From contig CAJFTY010000028.1 of the NCBI GenBank assembly GCA_904420045.1, positions 24,915 through 88,914 on the forward strand: 64,000 nt of DNA, in the 5' to 3' direction. Below the pieces are notes generated by a model. That model was not told where the DNA came from and searched no databases. It saw nothing but the letters and a program-made list of their open reading frames with translations. Of the stretch, positions 28,688-38,362 are shown one piece after another (position 1 is the first letter of the stretch; each line of letters opens with the position of its first letter). Origin of the DNA: Candidatus Metaruminococcus caecorum (GTDB lineage Bacteria; Bacillota; Clostridia; Oscillospirales; Ruminococcaceae). The position numbers were made by a program, and so were the translations under genes.

Positions 28688-28772
28688 AGACTTTTGGGGT
28701 CCAAAAGTCCATTAGAAAAATTGTTGTTGACACAATGTGTCAACTGCCGCAACAGCGGCATCACAATTTTTA
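28688..28772. repeat. Structured multi-hairpin element, copy 2
   Basis: GACTTTTGG-GGT-CCAAAAGTC; ATTAG; outer stem AAAAATTGT/ACAATTTTT enclosing GTTGACAC-AAT-GTGTCAAC and TGCCGC-AACA-GCGGCA. Confidence 0.75.
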
Positions 28773-28826
28773 TCAATCAGGAAAAATAGAAAAGCACGAT
28801 TACCAAAGCAAAGGTCTGTGACAACA

Positions 28827-29843
28827 ATGAAAACCATTCTCGCGCCGCCCACCGAGGAAAATCTCGCCCGGGCGGCTCAATTCATCAAACAGGGACTACT
28901 GGTAGGAATGCCCACTGAGACGGTGTACGGCCTTGCTGCCGATGCGGGAAACGAGCAAGCGGTCAAAGCGATCTTCACCGCCAAGGGCCGGCCCCAGGAC
29001 AATCCCCTGATCGTCCACATCAGCAGCCTTGACATGCTGGAAAAACTGGCCGAATCGGTGCCCGAAATCGCCCGAAGGCTGGCGGAGGCATTTTGGCCCG
29101 GGCCCCTGACGATGATTCTGCCGAAATCGCAACAGGTTTCGGACACCGTCACCGCCGGGATCGGCACAGTGGCGGTTCGCTTTCCTTCCCATCCGGTGGC
29201 ACAGCGGCTGATTGCGTTAAGCGGATGCCCCATTGCGGCGCCTTCCGCCAACCTGTCCGGAAGCCCCAGTCCCACCCGGGCGGAGCATGTGCTCCGGGAC
29301 ATGGTGGGAAGAATTCCCATGATCCTGGACGGGGGCGAATGCCAGGTGGGCCTTGAATCTACTGTTGTTTCCGTCTCGGAAGATCTGGTGCGGGTGCTGC
29401 GCCCAGGCGGCATCACGGTGGACGATCTTCTGACCGTAGCCAGTCGGGTGGAGGTGGACGGCGCAGTGCTCCATCAGCTGGAGGCCGGACGGGTTGCCGC
29501 CTCACCAGGCATGAAGTATAAACACTACGCCCCCAAGGCGCAGGTCACGATTGTAGAGGGAAACCTCTCCGCGTTTTACCAGTACGCCGCTGCTCACCAA
29601 GAGAGCGTCACCTATTGTATGGTATTCGACGGGGAGGAGCGAAACGCCCCGCTCCCCTGTATCACCTACGGTTCGAAGGACGATCAACGCGCCCAGGCCA
29701 GAGAGCTGTTTGACTGCCTGCGCCGCCTGGACGATTTGGGCGCTCAGACGGTGTTCGTCCGTTCCCCTTCCCGGGAGGGCGTGGGGCTGGCGGTTTACAA
29801 CCGCCTGCTGCGGGCGGCGGCCTTCCGGGTCGTCTCCCTTTGA
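28827..29843 (+). CDS. L-threonylcarbamoyladenylate synthase (Sua5/YwlC)
   Basis: GMPTETVYGLAADA, KGRPQDNPLIVH, SANLSGSPSPT, C-terminal Sua5 domain SPGMKYKHYAP. Confidence 0.94.
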   Translation: MKTILAPPTEENLARAAQFIKQGLLVGMPTETVYGLAADAGNEQAVKAIFTAKGRPQDNPLIVHISSLDMLEKLAESVPEIARRLAEAFWPGPLTMILPKSQQVSDTVTAGIGTVAVRFPSHPVAQRLIALSGCPIAAPSANLSGSPSPTRAEHVLRDMVGRIPMILDGGECQVGLESTVVSVSEDLVRVLRPGGITVDDLLTVASRVEVDGAVLHQLEAGRVAASPGMKYKHYAPKAQVTIVEGNLSAFYQYAAAHQESVTYCMVFDGEERNAPLPCITYGSKDDQRAQARELFDCLRRLDDLGAQTVFVRSPSREGVGLAVYNRLLRAAAFRVVSL

Positions 29844-29874
29844 CACACCTTATCAAAGAAAGGGTTGACCATCC

Positions 29875-30522
29875 ATGAATGAAAATACTGTAATCGTAGG
29901 ACTCACCGGCCAGACCGGCGCGGGCAAGTCCACGGTCAGCGCATATTTTGAACAAAACGGCTACGCAGTCATCGACGCGGATCAAATTGCCCGGGAGGTG
30001 GTGGAGCCTGGTTCCGACTGTCTGAAAAAGCTCGCCGGGGCGTTTGGTTCCGGGATTGTTGACCCTATAGGAGCCCTTGACCGAAAAAAGCTGGCGGACA
30101 TCGTGTTTCACTCCCAAAAACAGCTGGATCTTTTAAACCGGACGATTTTTCCGTATATCACCTCCCGGATCCAGGACCGGATCCAAGAATTCACCCGGCA
30201 GGGCCGGCCGTATATCCTGCTGGACGCTCCCACCCTGTTTGAGGCTGGCGCGGATTCCCTGTGCGATTACATCGTCAGCGTGGTGGCACCGGAGCCTTTG
30301 CGGCTCCATCGGATCTGCCAGCGCGACAAGCTCACCCAAGAACAGGCGGCGGCCCGGATTTCCGCTCAGCACGAAGAGGCGTTTTACCGCAAACGCTCCA
30401 GCTATGTGATCGAAAATTACGGCGACCTGTCTGCGTTAGCGGAACAGGCCGGCGCCATTGCCTCCATGATCATTGAAGCGGCCGAGGGCAGCCGCGAGGC
30501 CACTGCGGATTCTGACTGTTGA
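29875..30522 (+). CDS. coaE: Dephospho-CoA kinase
   Basis: GLTGQTGAGKSTVSAYF, VIDADQIAREVVEPG, DAPTLFEAG. Confidence 0.95.
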   Translation: MNENTVIVGLTGQTGAGKSTVSAYFEQNGYAVIDADQIAREVVEPGSDCLKKLAGAFGSGIVDPIGALDRKKLADIVFHSQKQLDLLNRTIFPYITSRIQDRIQEFTRQGRPYILLDAPTLFEAGADSLCDYIVSVVAPEPLRLHRICQRDKLTQEQAAARISAQHEEAFYRKRSSYVIENYGDLSALAEQAGAIASMIIEAAEGSREATADSDC

Positions 30523-30535
30523 AAGGATCGTTCTT

Positions 30536-31120
30536 ATGAAAAACGGCAAGCATCCTGTAAAAACGATTCTTTTGACGGCGGCAATTCTGCTGGTGCTGAC
30601 CGTGGGCTTTTTCGCGGCCCGCTACGGAATCCAGCGGTATTATCAAAGTGCATATCCTCAAAAATACAGCGAACTGGTGGAAAAATACGCCGATCAGTAC
30701 AACGTAGACAAAAATCTGGTCTATGCCGTTATCCGCACCGAGAGCGGATTTAATCCCGAAGCGGAATCCCACAAGGACGCCCGGGGACTGATGCAGATTA
30801 TGGACGAAACCTACGAGTGGGCTAAATTCCGCATGAAGGATAAGCGGGACGTCACCTATGACGATATGTACGACGAAGAGCTTAACATCCAGTACGGGAC
30901 CTATATCCTGTCCCTTCTGCTGGAGGAGTTTAAAACCCAGGATACCGCTGTGGCCGCTTATCACGCCGGATGGGGAAACGTCAAAAAATGGCTGGCAGAC
31001 CCGGAAAAGTCTCAAAACGGAACCGATATTGATACGATTCCCTTTCAGGATACCGACGCATATGTCAAAAAAGTCGAGCACACAAAAAAGATATATCAGG
31101 CCCTTTATGGGGAACAATAG
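30536..31120 (+). CDS. Lytic transglycosylase (SLT domain)
   Basis: VIRTESGFNPEAESHKDARGLMQIMDET, AYHAGWGNVKKWL. Confidence 0.93.
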   Translation: MKNGKHPVKTILLTAAILLVLTVGFFAARYGIQRYYQSAYPQKYSELVEKYADQYNVDKNLVYAVIRTESGFNPEAESHKDARGLMQIMDETYEWAKFRMKDKRDVTYDDMYDEELNIQYGTYILSLLLEEFKTQDTAVAAYHAGWGNVKKWLADPEKSQNGTDIDTIPFQDTDAYVKKVEHTKKIYQALYGEQ

Positions 31121-31150
31121 AAAAAGCTTTAAGAAAGGAATGGTCATCGT

Positions 31151-32548
31151 ATGAAAAGCGAAGGCAGCAAATTGCAGGAAGAACTCTTTTACACCCAGAA
31201 GCACGCGTCCGAATTGCTCAGCGAGCAGCAGGTCAAAGACGCCGATCAGTTCTGCGAAGGATATCGGGCGTTTTTAGACAGCGCCAAAACCGAACGGGAG
31301 GCGGTCTGCACCGTCCTTAACCAGATTGAAAAGCTGGGCTATCAGCCCTTTGATCCGAAAAAATCTTATGTGCCGGGCGACCGGGTGTACCTAAACAACC
31401 GGGACAAGGCGATCATCCTGGCGGTGATCGGCTCTAGACCCATCGAGCAGGGCGTGCGGATCGCGGCGGCCCACATTGACTCCCCCCGTCTGGATTTAAA
31501 GCCCAATCCCCTGTACGAGGACAACCAGATCGCCCTGTTTAAAACCCACTACTACGGCGGAATCAAAAAATACCAGTGGCCCGCCATGCCTCTGTCCCTC
31601 CACGGTGTAATCATCAAGGGTGACGGACAAAAGGTGCAGGTAAACATTGGTGAGGACGACAACGACCCGGTGTTCTGCGTCACCGACCTGCTTCCCCACC
31701 TGGCGGGCGACCAGATGAAGCGTACCCTCAACGAGGGCGTCAAGGGCGAAGAACTCAACATCGTCATCGGCTCCCGGCCGTTTTTGGACGACGAAGCCAG
31801 CGAAAAGGTCAAGCTCAACATCATGAACATTCTCCACGAAAAATACGGCATTGTGGAAAAGGACTTTTTGTCTGCAGAGTTAGAAGCAGTCCCCGCGTAC
31901 AAAGCCCGGGACATCGGTTTTGACCGGAGCATGATCGGCTCTTACGGCCAGGACGACCGGGTGTGCGCCTACACCGCGCTGAAAGCTACCCTGGACTGCA
32001 AACCGGTTCCCGAGGCCACCGTGGTCACCATCCTCACCGACAAGGAAGAAACCGGCAGCGACGGAAACACCGGCCTTCACTCCGCGTATCTCAAGTACTT
32101 TATCGCGGACCTTGCCGCCACCTTCGGCCAGCAGGGACGCACGGTGCTGTCCCACTCCACCTGCCTGTCCGCCGACGTCAACGCCGCGTTTGACCCCACC
32201 TTCCCGGAGGTCAACGAAAAGCGCAACGCCGCGTATATCAATAAAGGCGTAGTGGTCACCAAATACACCGGCTCCCGGGGCAAGTCGGGAACCAGCGACG
32301 CCAGCGCGGAATTTATGGCAGAAGTACGCCGGGTGCTGGACAAAAACCACGTGGTCTGGCAAACCGGAGAGCTGGGCAAGGTGGATCAGGGCGGCGGCGG
32401 AACAGTCGCTCAGTATATCGCAAACCTCAACGTGGATGTGATCGACGTGGGCGTGCCGGTTCTGTCCATGCACTCTCCCTTCGAGATCGTCTCCAAGTTG
32501 GACACCTATATGGCCTATCAGGCGTTTTTGTGCTTCTTTAACGATTAA
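31151..32548 (+). CDS. M18-family aminopeptidase
   Basis: AAHIDSPRLDLKPNPLYE, DKEETGSDGNTGLHS, MHSPFEIVSKLD. Confidence 0.93.
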   Translation: MKSEGSKLQEELFYTQKHASELLSEQQVKDADQFCEGYRAFLDSAKTEREAVCTVLNQIEKLGYQPFDPKKSYVPGDRVYLNNRDKAIILAVIGSRPIEQGVRIAAAHIDSPRLDLKPNPLYEDNQIALFKTHYYGGIKKYQWPAMPLSLHGVIIKGDGQKVQVNIGEDDNDPVFCVTDLLPHLAGDQMKRTLNEGVKGEELNIVIGSRPFLDDEASEKVKLNIMNILHEKYGIVEKDFLSAELEAVPAYKARDIGFDRSMIGSYGQDDRVCAYTALKATLDCKPVPEATVVTILTDKEETGSDGNTGLHSAYLKYFIADLAATFGQQGRTVLSHSTCLSADVNAAFDPTFPEVNEKRNAAYINKGVVVTKYTGSRGKSGTSDASAEFMAEVRRVLDKNHVVWQTGELGKVDQGGGGTVAQYIANLNVDVIDVGVPVLSMHSPFEIVSKLDTYMAYQAFLCFFND

Positions 32549-32560
32549 AATCTATATGCA

Positions 32561-32610
32561 CAAGGCCCCCTGTGGAGCTTATGCTCCCACAGGGGGCCTT
32601 TTCTTTTTCC
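32561..32610. terminator. Bidirectional terminator between convergent genes
   Basis: AAGGCCCCCTGTGGAGC-ttat-GCTCCCACAGGGGGCCTT then TTCTTTTT. Confidence 0.8.
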
Positions 32611-32626
32611 CTTAAAACCGCAGCTG

Positions 32627-35251
32627 CTATGGTTTTTCTTTGGGCTCCTCCTGTCCCCGCAAAGAGACGGGAATCCCGCTGCTGGCCCGCCGCTTCCAGG
32701 AGAAGATCAGAAGCGCTGCTGCGAGTCCCAGACTAATCAGCGAGACCATTCCCCCTGTGAACAGCCCCGGAGGCGTATAGGACAGGGTGATTCGATGGTT
32801 CCCTTTTGTCAGAGGGATGGCCATTAAGGCTCCCGCAAAGCTTTGGGTTTCCACCTTTTCGTCGTCCACCAGCACCGTCCACCCCTTGTCGGCCGCAATG
32901 GAGGTAAACAGCACCCCGTCTTTCTGCGCGTCGACGGTTCCCTCGATTTTTGTGTCCGAGAAAGAGGAAATCTCAAGGGGAGCTTCCATCAGCCGGTCAT
33001 AGGCGGCCTGCCAGGCGGAGGTGTTGAGCTGGTACACCAGGGGAGCGGCAAATCCCGCGCTGTCTCCAGCAAGATCCAGAATCAGTTCCACCTGCTCACC
33101 TGGCTGAAACGATCCCAGCTGAAGCGTACAGGTAGTTTCGTTGGTGAACACATCCCCGACATCTACGCCGTTGACCCATGCGCGGCAGCGCTGTTTGACC
33201 GCCTGAGGAAATTCCACATAATACGGAGCGTCGCTCTGAGCTGTCAGTTTTAAAATCACCATTCCGGGCTGCCCGGCATCCTCTTTTTCATAGAGAACTC
33301 TGCCGTCTTTTTCCTCCTGGACCAGGTTGTAGGTTTCCACTGCAACATCCTCCACCGGGAGCAGGCAGTCGCTGTCCAGCCCTGTCATGGCGCGCACCAT
33401 GGCGTTTTGATTTTGCAGAGCGCCCTGCCCCAGTGTAAGAGATAAAATCTCCGTGTTGGCCATGTATCCCAGCGGAAGAGCGGTGGGATTTTGATAAAGG
33501 GAGATCTCCTGCTGACGGTCAAGCTGAGAATACAGCCCATTTCCGGGATATTTCGTCAAAAGATATTTGATTCCAAACAGGCTGTCGGTAACCACAGTGG
33601 AGCCGTAATCTGAACACCACATATGGTACTGGGCCATTCCCAGCAGTTCCAGCAGATCGTTGACCGCCCGGTTGTACACCGAGCTGTAGTGAGTAATGCC
33701 TTTGTAATGCAGCGTCATGGCGTCGTTTTTGCTGCGCTCAAAGGTCTTTCGCACCCGGTAAAAGGGTGCGGAATCCTGCCGGGCAGTCGTAAGAAGCGGC
33801 TGAAGCTGCGCCTGAAAATCGGTGTACTGATTCGCTTTTTTATAATGAAACTGCTTGTCCAGCCCGGTCACCATGCCGTCCGCATTGTAGGCGGCCTCCC
33901 CAGCGGAGATCAAAAACAGGGCGGCCATGAGCAATGGCGCTATCCGGGCCTTGTAGCGAAAACCCAAAAACAAAAGCGTATACAAAACCGCCAGCGCCAT
34001 GGTAACCCAAAAGCTTTCCCAAGAAAGAAGGGACTCCTCCCCCATCAGCTTGACGACGGTTCCTAAAACCGCAAAAACCGCCAGCGCCCCCAGAGCCTGC
34101 CACGCGCCGGCAGTTTTCAGCTCCAAAAAGGAACGATACGCCACCGAGATGGCAAAAAAGCAGCACACAAACGCATACCGATAGGGGAACCAGTTTGGAT
34201 ACTGGAACAAATGCCAGGCCATATCCGCCCATTTGAACACAAAGCTTACAAAAAACAACGTGAATATCCCCAGGGTGAACGCTTTTTCCCGGACGGAAAA
34301 CGCCCTGGAGAAAAAGTACAATAAAACAAGCAGCGTCACCGCGACCGAGCAGAAAATACTGGGCAGCCCGCTGTTTGTAATGCTATCGTAGTTTCCCGCA
34401 AACAGCTTGGCGATCAGCTCAGGAGAGTTAAAATTGATGATTCCAGGAGCGGTATAGTTGGAGCCGCCGATCTTTCCCGAGAACATGGACAAAAACGTGG
34501 GGAGTAAAAGCACCATGGCGATCCCCGCCGCCAGCAGTGCACAGCCGAAAAACCGAAGCCCCTTTCGGACGAATTCCCGGCGGGACAGGCCAAGCGCAAA
34601 AAAACGGTACAGAAAGTACAGCGCGCAGAAAATTCCCACCATGTAAGAGATGTAGTAGTTGGACACAAACAGCACCGACAGCCCGGTCACAAACAGCGCG
34701 CACTTGTTTTCCCGGAGGATTTTTTCTACGCCGATGAGCAGCACCGGGAGCCAAAACACGCCGTCCAGCCACATCAAAGACATGGAGTACACCACATTGT
34801 AAGACATCAGCGCGTAAAACACCGAAAAGATCACCACAGACAGATCACGCTTTTGGTGCATCCATCCGAGATACAGGGAAAAAGTCAGTCCGCACAGCCC
34901 CACTTTGATTAGGTTTAAAACCATCAGCGCTAGCTGGAGCTGGTCCGCTGGGAACAGCAGGGTAATCAGCGACAAAGGACTGGACAAATAATAGGCAAAG
35001 ACGCCGATGAAGTTCCCCCCCAGCCCCATGTTCCAGGAGTACAGAAGGCTGTCTTTGCCCAGCACCATCTCCCGCATGGCGGCAAAAAAGTCCACATACT
35101 GGGCGTCCATGTCCATAATCAGCACCGATTTGTCCCCAAAGGGCGTCATCCCGAACAGGGCGTAGATCCCCAGCAGGATTCCCGCCGGGATCAAAAAGGC
35201 CGCGGCCGCCGTCATCAGCGTATGTTTCAGTGCTGTATGTTGTTTGTGCAT
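32627..35251 (-). CDS. YfhO-family polytopic membrane protein
   Basis: Multi-TM N-terminus with YVDFFAAMREMVLGKDSLLYSWNMGLGGNFIGVFAYYLSSPL, typical C-terminal soluble domain. Confidence 0.88.
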   Translation of the reverse strand: MHKQHTALKHTLMTAAAAFLIPAGILLGIYALFGMTPFGDKSVLIMDMDAQYVDFFAAMREMVLGKDSLLYSWNMGLGGNFIGVFAYYLSSPLSLITLLFPADQLQLALMVLNLIKVGLCGLTFSLYLGWMHQKRDLSVVIFSVFYALMSYNVVYSMSLMWLDGVFWLPVLLIGVEKILRENKCALFVTGLSVLFVSNYYISYMVGIFCALYFLYRFFALGLSRREFVRKGLRFFGCALLAAGIAMVLLLPTFLSMFSGKIGGSNYTAPGIINFNSPELIAKLFAGNYDSITNSGLPSIFCSVAVTLLVLLYFFSRAFSVREKAFTLGIFTLFFVSFVFKWADMAWHLFQYPNWFPYRYAFVCCFFAISVAYRSFLELKTAGAWQALGALAVFAVLGTVVKLMGEESLLSWESFWVTMALAVLYTLLFLGFRYKARIAPLLMAALFLISAGEAAYNADGMVTGLDKQFHYKKANQYTDFQAQLQPLLTTARQDSAPFYRVRKTFERSKNDAMTLHYKGITHYSSVYNRAVNDLLELLGMAQYHMWCSDYGSTVVTDSLFGIKYLLTKYPGNGLYSQLDRQQEISLYQNPTALPLGYMANTEILSLTLGQGALQNQNAMVRAMTGLDSDCLLPVEDVAVETYNLVQEEKDGRVLYEKEDAGQPGMVILKLTAQSDAPYYVEFPQAVKQRCRAWVNGVDVGDVFTNETTCTLQLGSFQPGEQVELILDLAGDSAGFAAPLVYQLNTSAWQAAYDRLMEAPLEISSFSDTKIEGTVDAQKDGVLFTSIAADKGWTVLVDDEKVETQSFAGALMAIPLTKGNHRITLSYTPPGLFTGGMVSLISLGLAAALLIFSWKRRASSGIPVSLRGQEEPKEKP

Positions 35252-35267
35252 GGGTGTTTCCCTCCTT

Positions 35268-36512
35268 TTATCGCTGGGATCCCTGCTCTTTTTCCTTGCG
35301 GATGATCGCTCCGGGAACTGCCTCCCGGGCAGATTCCAGTTCAAAGGTCATCTGCGCGTGGCAGGTGTTTTCGATAGGCTGGCCGGCTTCGTCGTAAAGC
35401 GCCTGCGCTGTCAGGGAAAACGGAGGCTTGCCCGGTTCTAATACCTCCAGGACGTCACCCTTTTCAATCTTATTTCGCTGGGAGCAGACAAGCCTGCCAT
35501 CCCGGTAGGAGGTAACCACTGCGGCCACGTCGTACCGCCGTTCGTATCCGCCGTTTTCGTAGTACTGCCCGTTGTCGATGGGGCCGTAGAAAAATCCCGT
35601 GCAGTAGCGGCGGTGGCTGACCTTGTCCACCTCTTCCCGAATCCAGGATGGAAGGACAAACTCCCCTTCCGATCTTAGAAAGTGATCCACCGCGCACCGG
35701 TAGGCGTTGACCACCACCGACACGTAATAGGAGGACTTGGCCCTCCCCTCGATTTTAAAGCTGGTAATTCCCGCTTTGCACAGGTCGTCGATATGCTCAA
35801 TCATGCAAAGATCCTTGGCATTGAGGATGTAGCTCCCCTTTTCATCCTCGTACACCGGGAAAAACTGGCCGGGCCGTTTTTCCTCCATCAGGTGATAGCC
35901 CCAGCGGCAGGGCTGGGCGCATTCGCCCCGGTTGGCGTCCCGCCCCACGATGTAGTTGGACAAAAGGCACCGCCCGGAAAAGGACATGCACATGGCTCCG
36001 TGGACAAACGCTTCAATTTCAAGATCCGGGGGCGTGTTGTCCCGGATTTCCTTGATTTCTGCAAGGCTTAACTCCCGGGCCAGCACCACCCGTCTTGCCC
36101 CCAGTTCATAAAAAGCGTTGGCCGAGGCGTAGTTGACGATCCCCGCCTGGGTGGAGATGTGGATTTCCAACTCCGGAACGATTTGCTTTGCCTGCATCAG
36201 AACCCCGATGTCCGAAAGAATCAGCGCGTCCACGCCGGCCCGGCGGGCGTTTATTAAAAACTCGGGAAGTTCGGAAAGCTCCTGATTCCTGGGCAGAGTG
36301 TTGCAGGTCAGATAGACCTTGACACCATGGGCGTGAGCGTATTCCACTGCCCCCGGCAGACTTTCCCGGTTAAAATTCGCAGGGGAGGCCCGCATGCCAA
36401 AGCGTTCTCCTCCCAAATACACCGCATCCGCGCCAAAGCGGACGGCGGCCTCCAGCCGCTCCCGGTCCCCTGCGGGAGCCAGGATCTCCGGTTTGATGTT
36501 CAAAGGGATCAC
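35268..36512 (-). CDS. U32-family peptidase
   Basis: PEILAPAGDRERLEAAVRFGADAVYLGG, EAFVHGAMCMSFSGRCLLSNYIVGRDANRGECAQPCRW, FKIEGRAKS. Confidence 0.94.
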   Translation of the reverse strand: MIPLNIKPEILAPAGDRERLEAAVRFGADAVYLGGERFGMRASPANFNRESLPGAVEYAHAHGVKVYLTCNTLPRNQELSELPEFLINARRAGVDALILSDIGVLMQAKQIVPELEIHISTQAGIVNYASANAFYELGARRVVLARELSLAEIKEIRDNTPPDLEIEAFVHGAMCMSFSGRCLLSNYIVGRDANRGECAQPCRWGYHLMEEKRPGQFFPVYEDEKGSYILNAKDLCMIEHIDDLCKAGITSFKIEGRAKSSYYVSVVVNAYRCAVDHFLRSEGEFVLPSWIREEVDKVSHRRYCTGFFYGPIDNGQYYENGGYERRYDVAAVVTSYRDGRLVCSQRNKIEKGDVLEVLEPGKPPFSLTAQALYDEAGQPIENTCHAQMTFELESAREAVPGAIIRKEKEQGSQR

Positions 36513-36639
36513 CGCCTTTTGTAGGATGGACGTTTCCGCCTGAAAAGGCGGTTACACAAGGACAAAAGGCAGTCCGTCCCGCAGGCCGGATTGCCTTTTG
36601 CGCGCTTAGAATACATTTTTTGTTAATTTAAAACCGGAT

Positions 36640-37905
36640 TTACCGCAGCCCTGCCTTGCGCAGGTTTTTATTGTGCTGCTGTAAGGTTTTCGCGTAGAAG
36701 AATTCCCGCGTGTCCAAATTGGAGCAGAAGTAGAAATAATCGTTGTCCTCGGGATACAGTGCCGCCTTGATGGCGTCTAATCCGGGATTGCAGATTGCTC
36801 CCGGCGGCAGCCCCGCTCCCTCGTAGGTATTGTAAGCCTTGTACATTTCCTGGTTGTCCAGCTTGTCATAGGGCTTGATGTAATCCTCCACATACTTGCG
36901 GGTGGGGTCGCTTTCCAGCTTGGGAAACTTGTCGGGATTATCCAACCGGTTGTAGAACACGCCCGCCACCTTTTTCATCTGCGCGGGGTCGCCCGCCTCC
37001 GCCTGGATAATCGAGGCCAGCGTGATGGTTTCTTCCAGCGTCATATCCAGTTCCTCCATGCGTCCCCACAGGTCGGAGGTGATTTTTTTGTCAAAGTTGG
37101 TAAGAATGGTCTTTGCCACCAGCTCCGGCGACTGTCCCTTATAAAACTCATAGGTGTCTGGGAACACAAATCCTTCAATCCGGTGGAACTTTTTGGCGCT
37201 GTTGCTCACGTGCTGTTCAAACGTCAGGCCGAAGGTCTGCTTGTTAATGGTGGAGATAAAGTCCTCGCTGGAACAGATTTTCGCGTCTTGAAGGGCTTTT
37301 GCCGCATCCTGAAGGGTTTCCCCTTCTTTGATAGTAATCTTTACTGTATCGGGCTTTTCCACATTCTGTTGAAGCTCGGAAATGATTTCCTCATAGGGCA
37401 TTTTGCTGTTGAGGTTAAAAATTCCGTACTGGAACTTACTGTCCTCGCCGCCCATATGGGCGACAAACCGGAACAGCCATGCGTGGTTGATTACGCCGTT
37501 TTTCTCCAAAAGCTCCGCAATTTCCTTAGTGCTGGAATTGCGCTCCACCACTACCTGAATGTCTTTATCCGGTTTATTCAGCGCCATAATGTCGCTGAAG
37601 GTCATGAGGATCAGGCCCGCCAACAAGATGGAAACGCCCACGATGATCCCTGAAAAGGCGATCAGCCAGCCGACGCTTTTTTTCTTCTTTTTCTTTTTCC
37701 CAGCTGTTTTTTTCGGCTTGACAGGCTCCTCCGGCGGGGCGTCCAGCGCGTCCTCGTCCAGGTTTAAGACGAACTTCGGCTTTTCTTCCTGCCCGTCCTG
37801 CACAGGTGTTTCCCGCCCGGTGTCTGCGCTTTGTTCTTCCGGAACCGGCTCCCCGGCGGGTTGTTCATTTGTGTTCAAGTCTTTGTCCTTCTGGTTTTCG
37901 TCCAC
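36640..37905 (-). CDS. mltG: Endolytic transglycosylase MltG
   Basis: Single TM, LASIIQAEAGDPAQMKKVAGVFYNRL, LPPGAICNPGLDAIKAAL. Confidence 0.95.
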   Translation of the reverse strand: MDENQKDKDLNTNEQPAGEPVPEEQSADTGRETPVQDGQEEKPKFVLNLDEDALDAPPEEPVKPKKTAGKKKKKKKSVGWLIAFSGIIVGVSILLAGLILMTFSDIMALNKPDKDIQVVVERNSSTKEIAELLEKNGVINHAWLFRFVAHMGGEDSKFQYGIFNLNSKMPYEEIISELQQNVEKPDTVKITIKEGETLQDAAKALQDAKICSSEDFISTINKQTFGLTFEQHVSNSAKKFHRIEGFVFPDTYEFYKGQSPELVAKTILTNFDKKITSDLWGRMEELDMTLEETITLASIIQAEAGDPAQMKKVAGVFYNRLDNPDKFPKLESDPTRKYVEDYIKPYDKLDNQEMYKAYNTYEGAGLPPGAICNPGLDAIKAALYPEDNDYFYFCSNLDTREFFYAKTLQQHNKNLRKAGLR

Positions 37906-38097
37906 GTCATTCGCTCTTTTCTCCCCTTCCCCTCGGGAAAAAAGCTCCTTTCTCGCATATAGTCCGATTCCGGCCGCGCCGGAAAGGTAAGCCTTGCGGC
38001 CCCGGCCCGGGAACAGGCCGGATGAAGCTGCGAAGTCCGCAATCGGCCGCTGCGGCCCGCAGTGTCCATTGTATAAAAAGATTTTTCAATCACAGTA

Positions 38098-38125
38098 ACC
38101 AAACACACCGGTTTTACATAGGATA
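38098..38125 (+). promoter_or_regulatory. Sigma-K-like promoter
   Basis: AC - 17 nt - CATAGGATA, matching AC-N16/17-CATAnnnTA. Confidence 0.5.
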
Positions 38126-38154
38126 GAGCAAAACATTGAAACGAGGTGAACGCA

Positions 38155-38232
38155 ATGTGTGGAAACGGTTTTGGCGGTAACTGCACTTGGATCATCCTGT
38201 TGATCCTGGTCTTTGTTTGCTGCTGTGATTAA
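38155..38232 (+). CDS. 25-aa hydrophobic Cys-tailed peptide, sporulation small-protein-like
   Basis: MCGNGFGGNCTWIILLILVFVCCCD with GAGGTGA RBS and sigma-K-like promoter; absent from ORF track. Confidence 0.7.
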   Translation: MCGNGFGGNCTWIILLILVFVCCCD

Positions 38233-38362
38233 CCCTTTATACATCGCATTCGTAAGCAAAATTTTACTCGATGACTCACATCCTCCGTACGGCGGCGCTC
38301 CCTCATCCAGGGGGGCGCTTTCGCCGTTTGGAGATCCTTTGGCATTGCAACGTTCCAATGGA

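Noticed and set aside
28737-28826. N-terminal extension of the tsaC/sua5 ORF (MSTAATAASQFL...)
   Set aside because: It translates through element copy 2; the conserved protein begins at MKTILAPP (28827).
38265-38345. GC-rich hairpin and repeat-like segment (GGCGCTCCCTCATCCAGGGGGGCGC) after the 25-aa peptide gene
   Set aside because: Could be a terminator or repeat fragment; no second copy in the window and imperfect stem, so not called.
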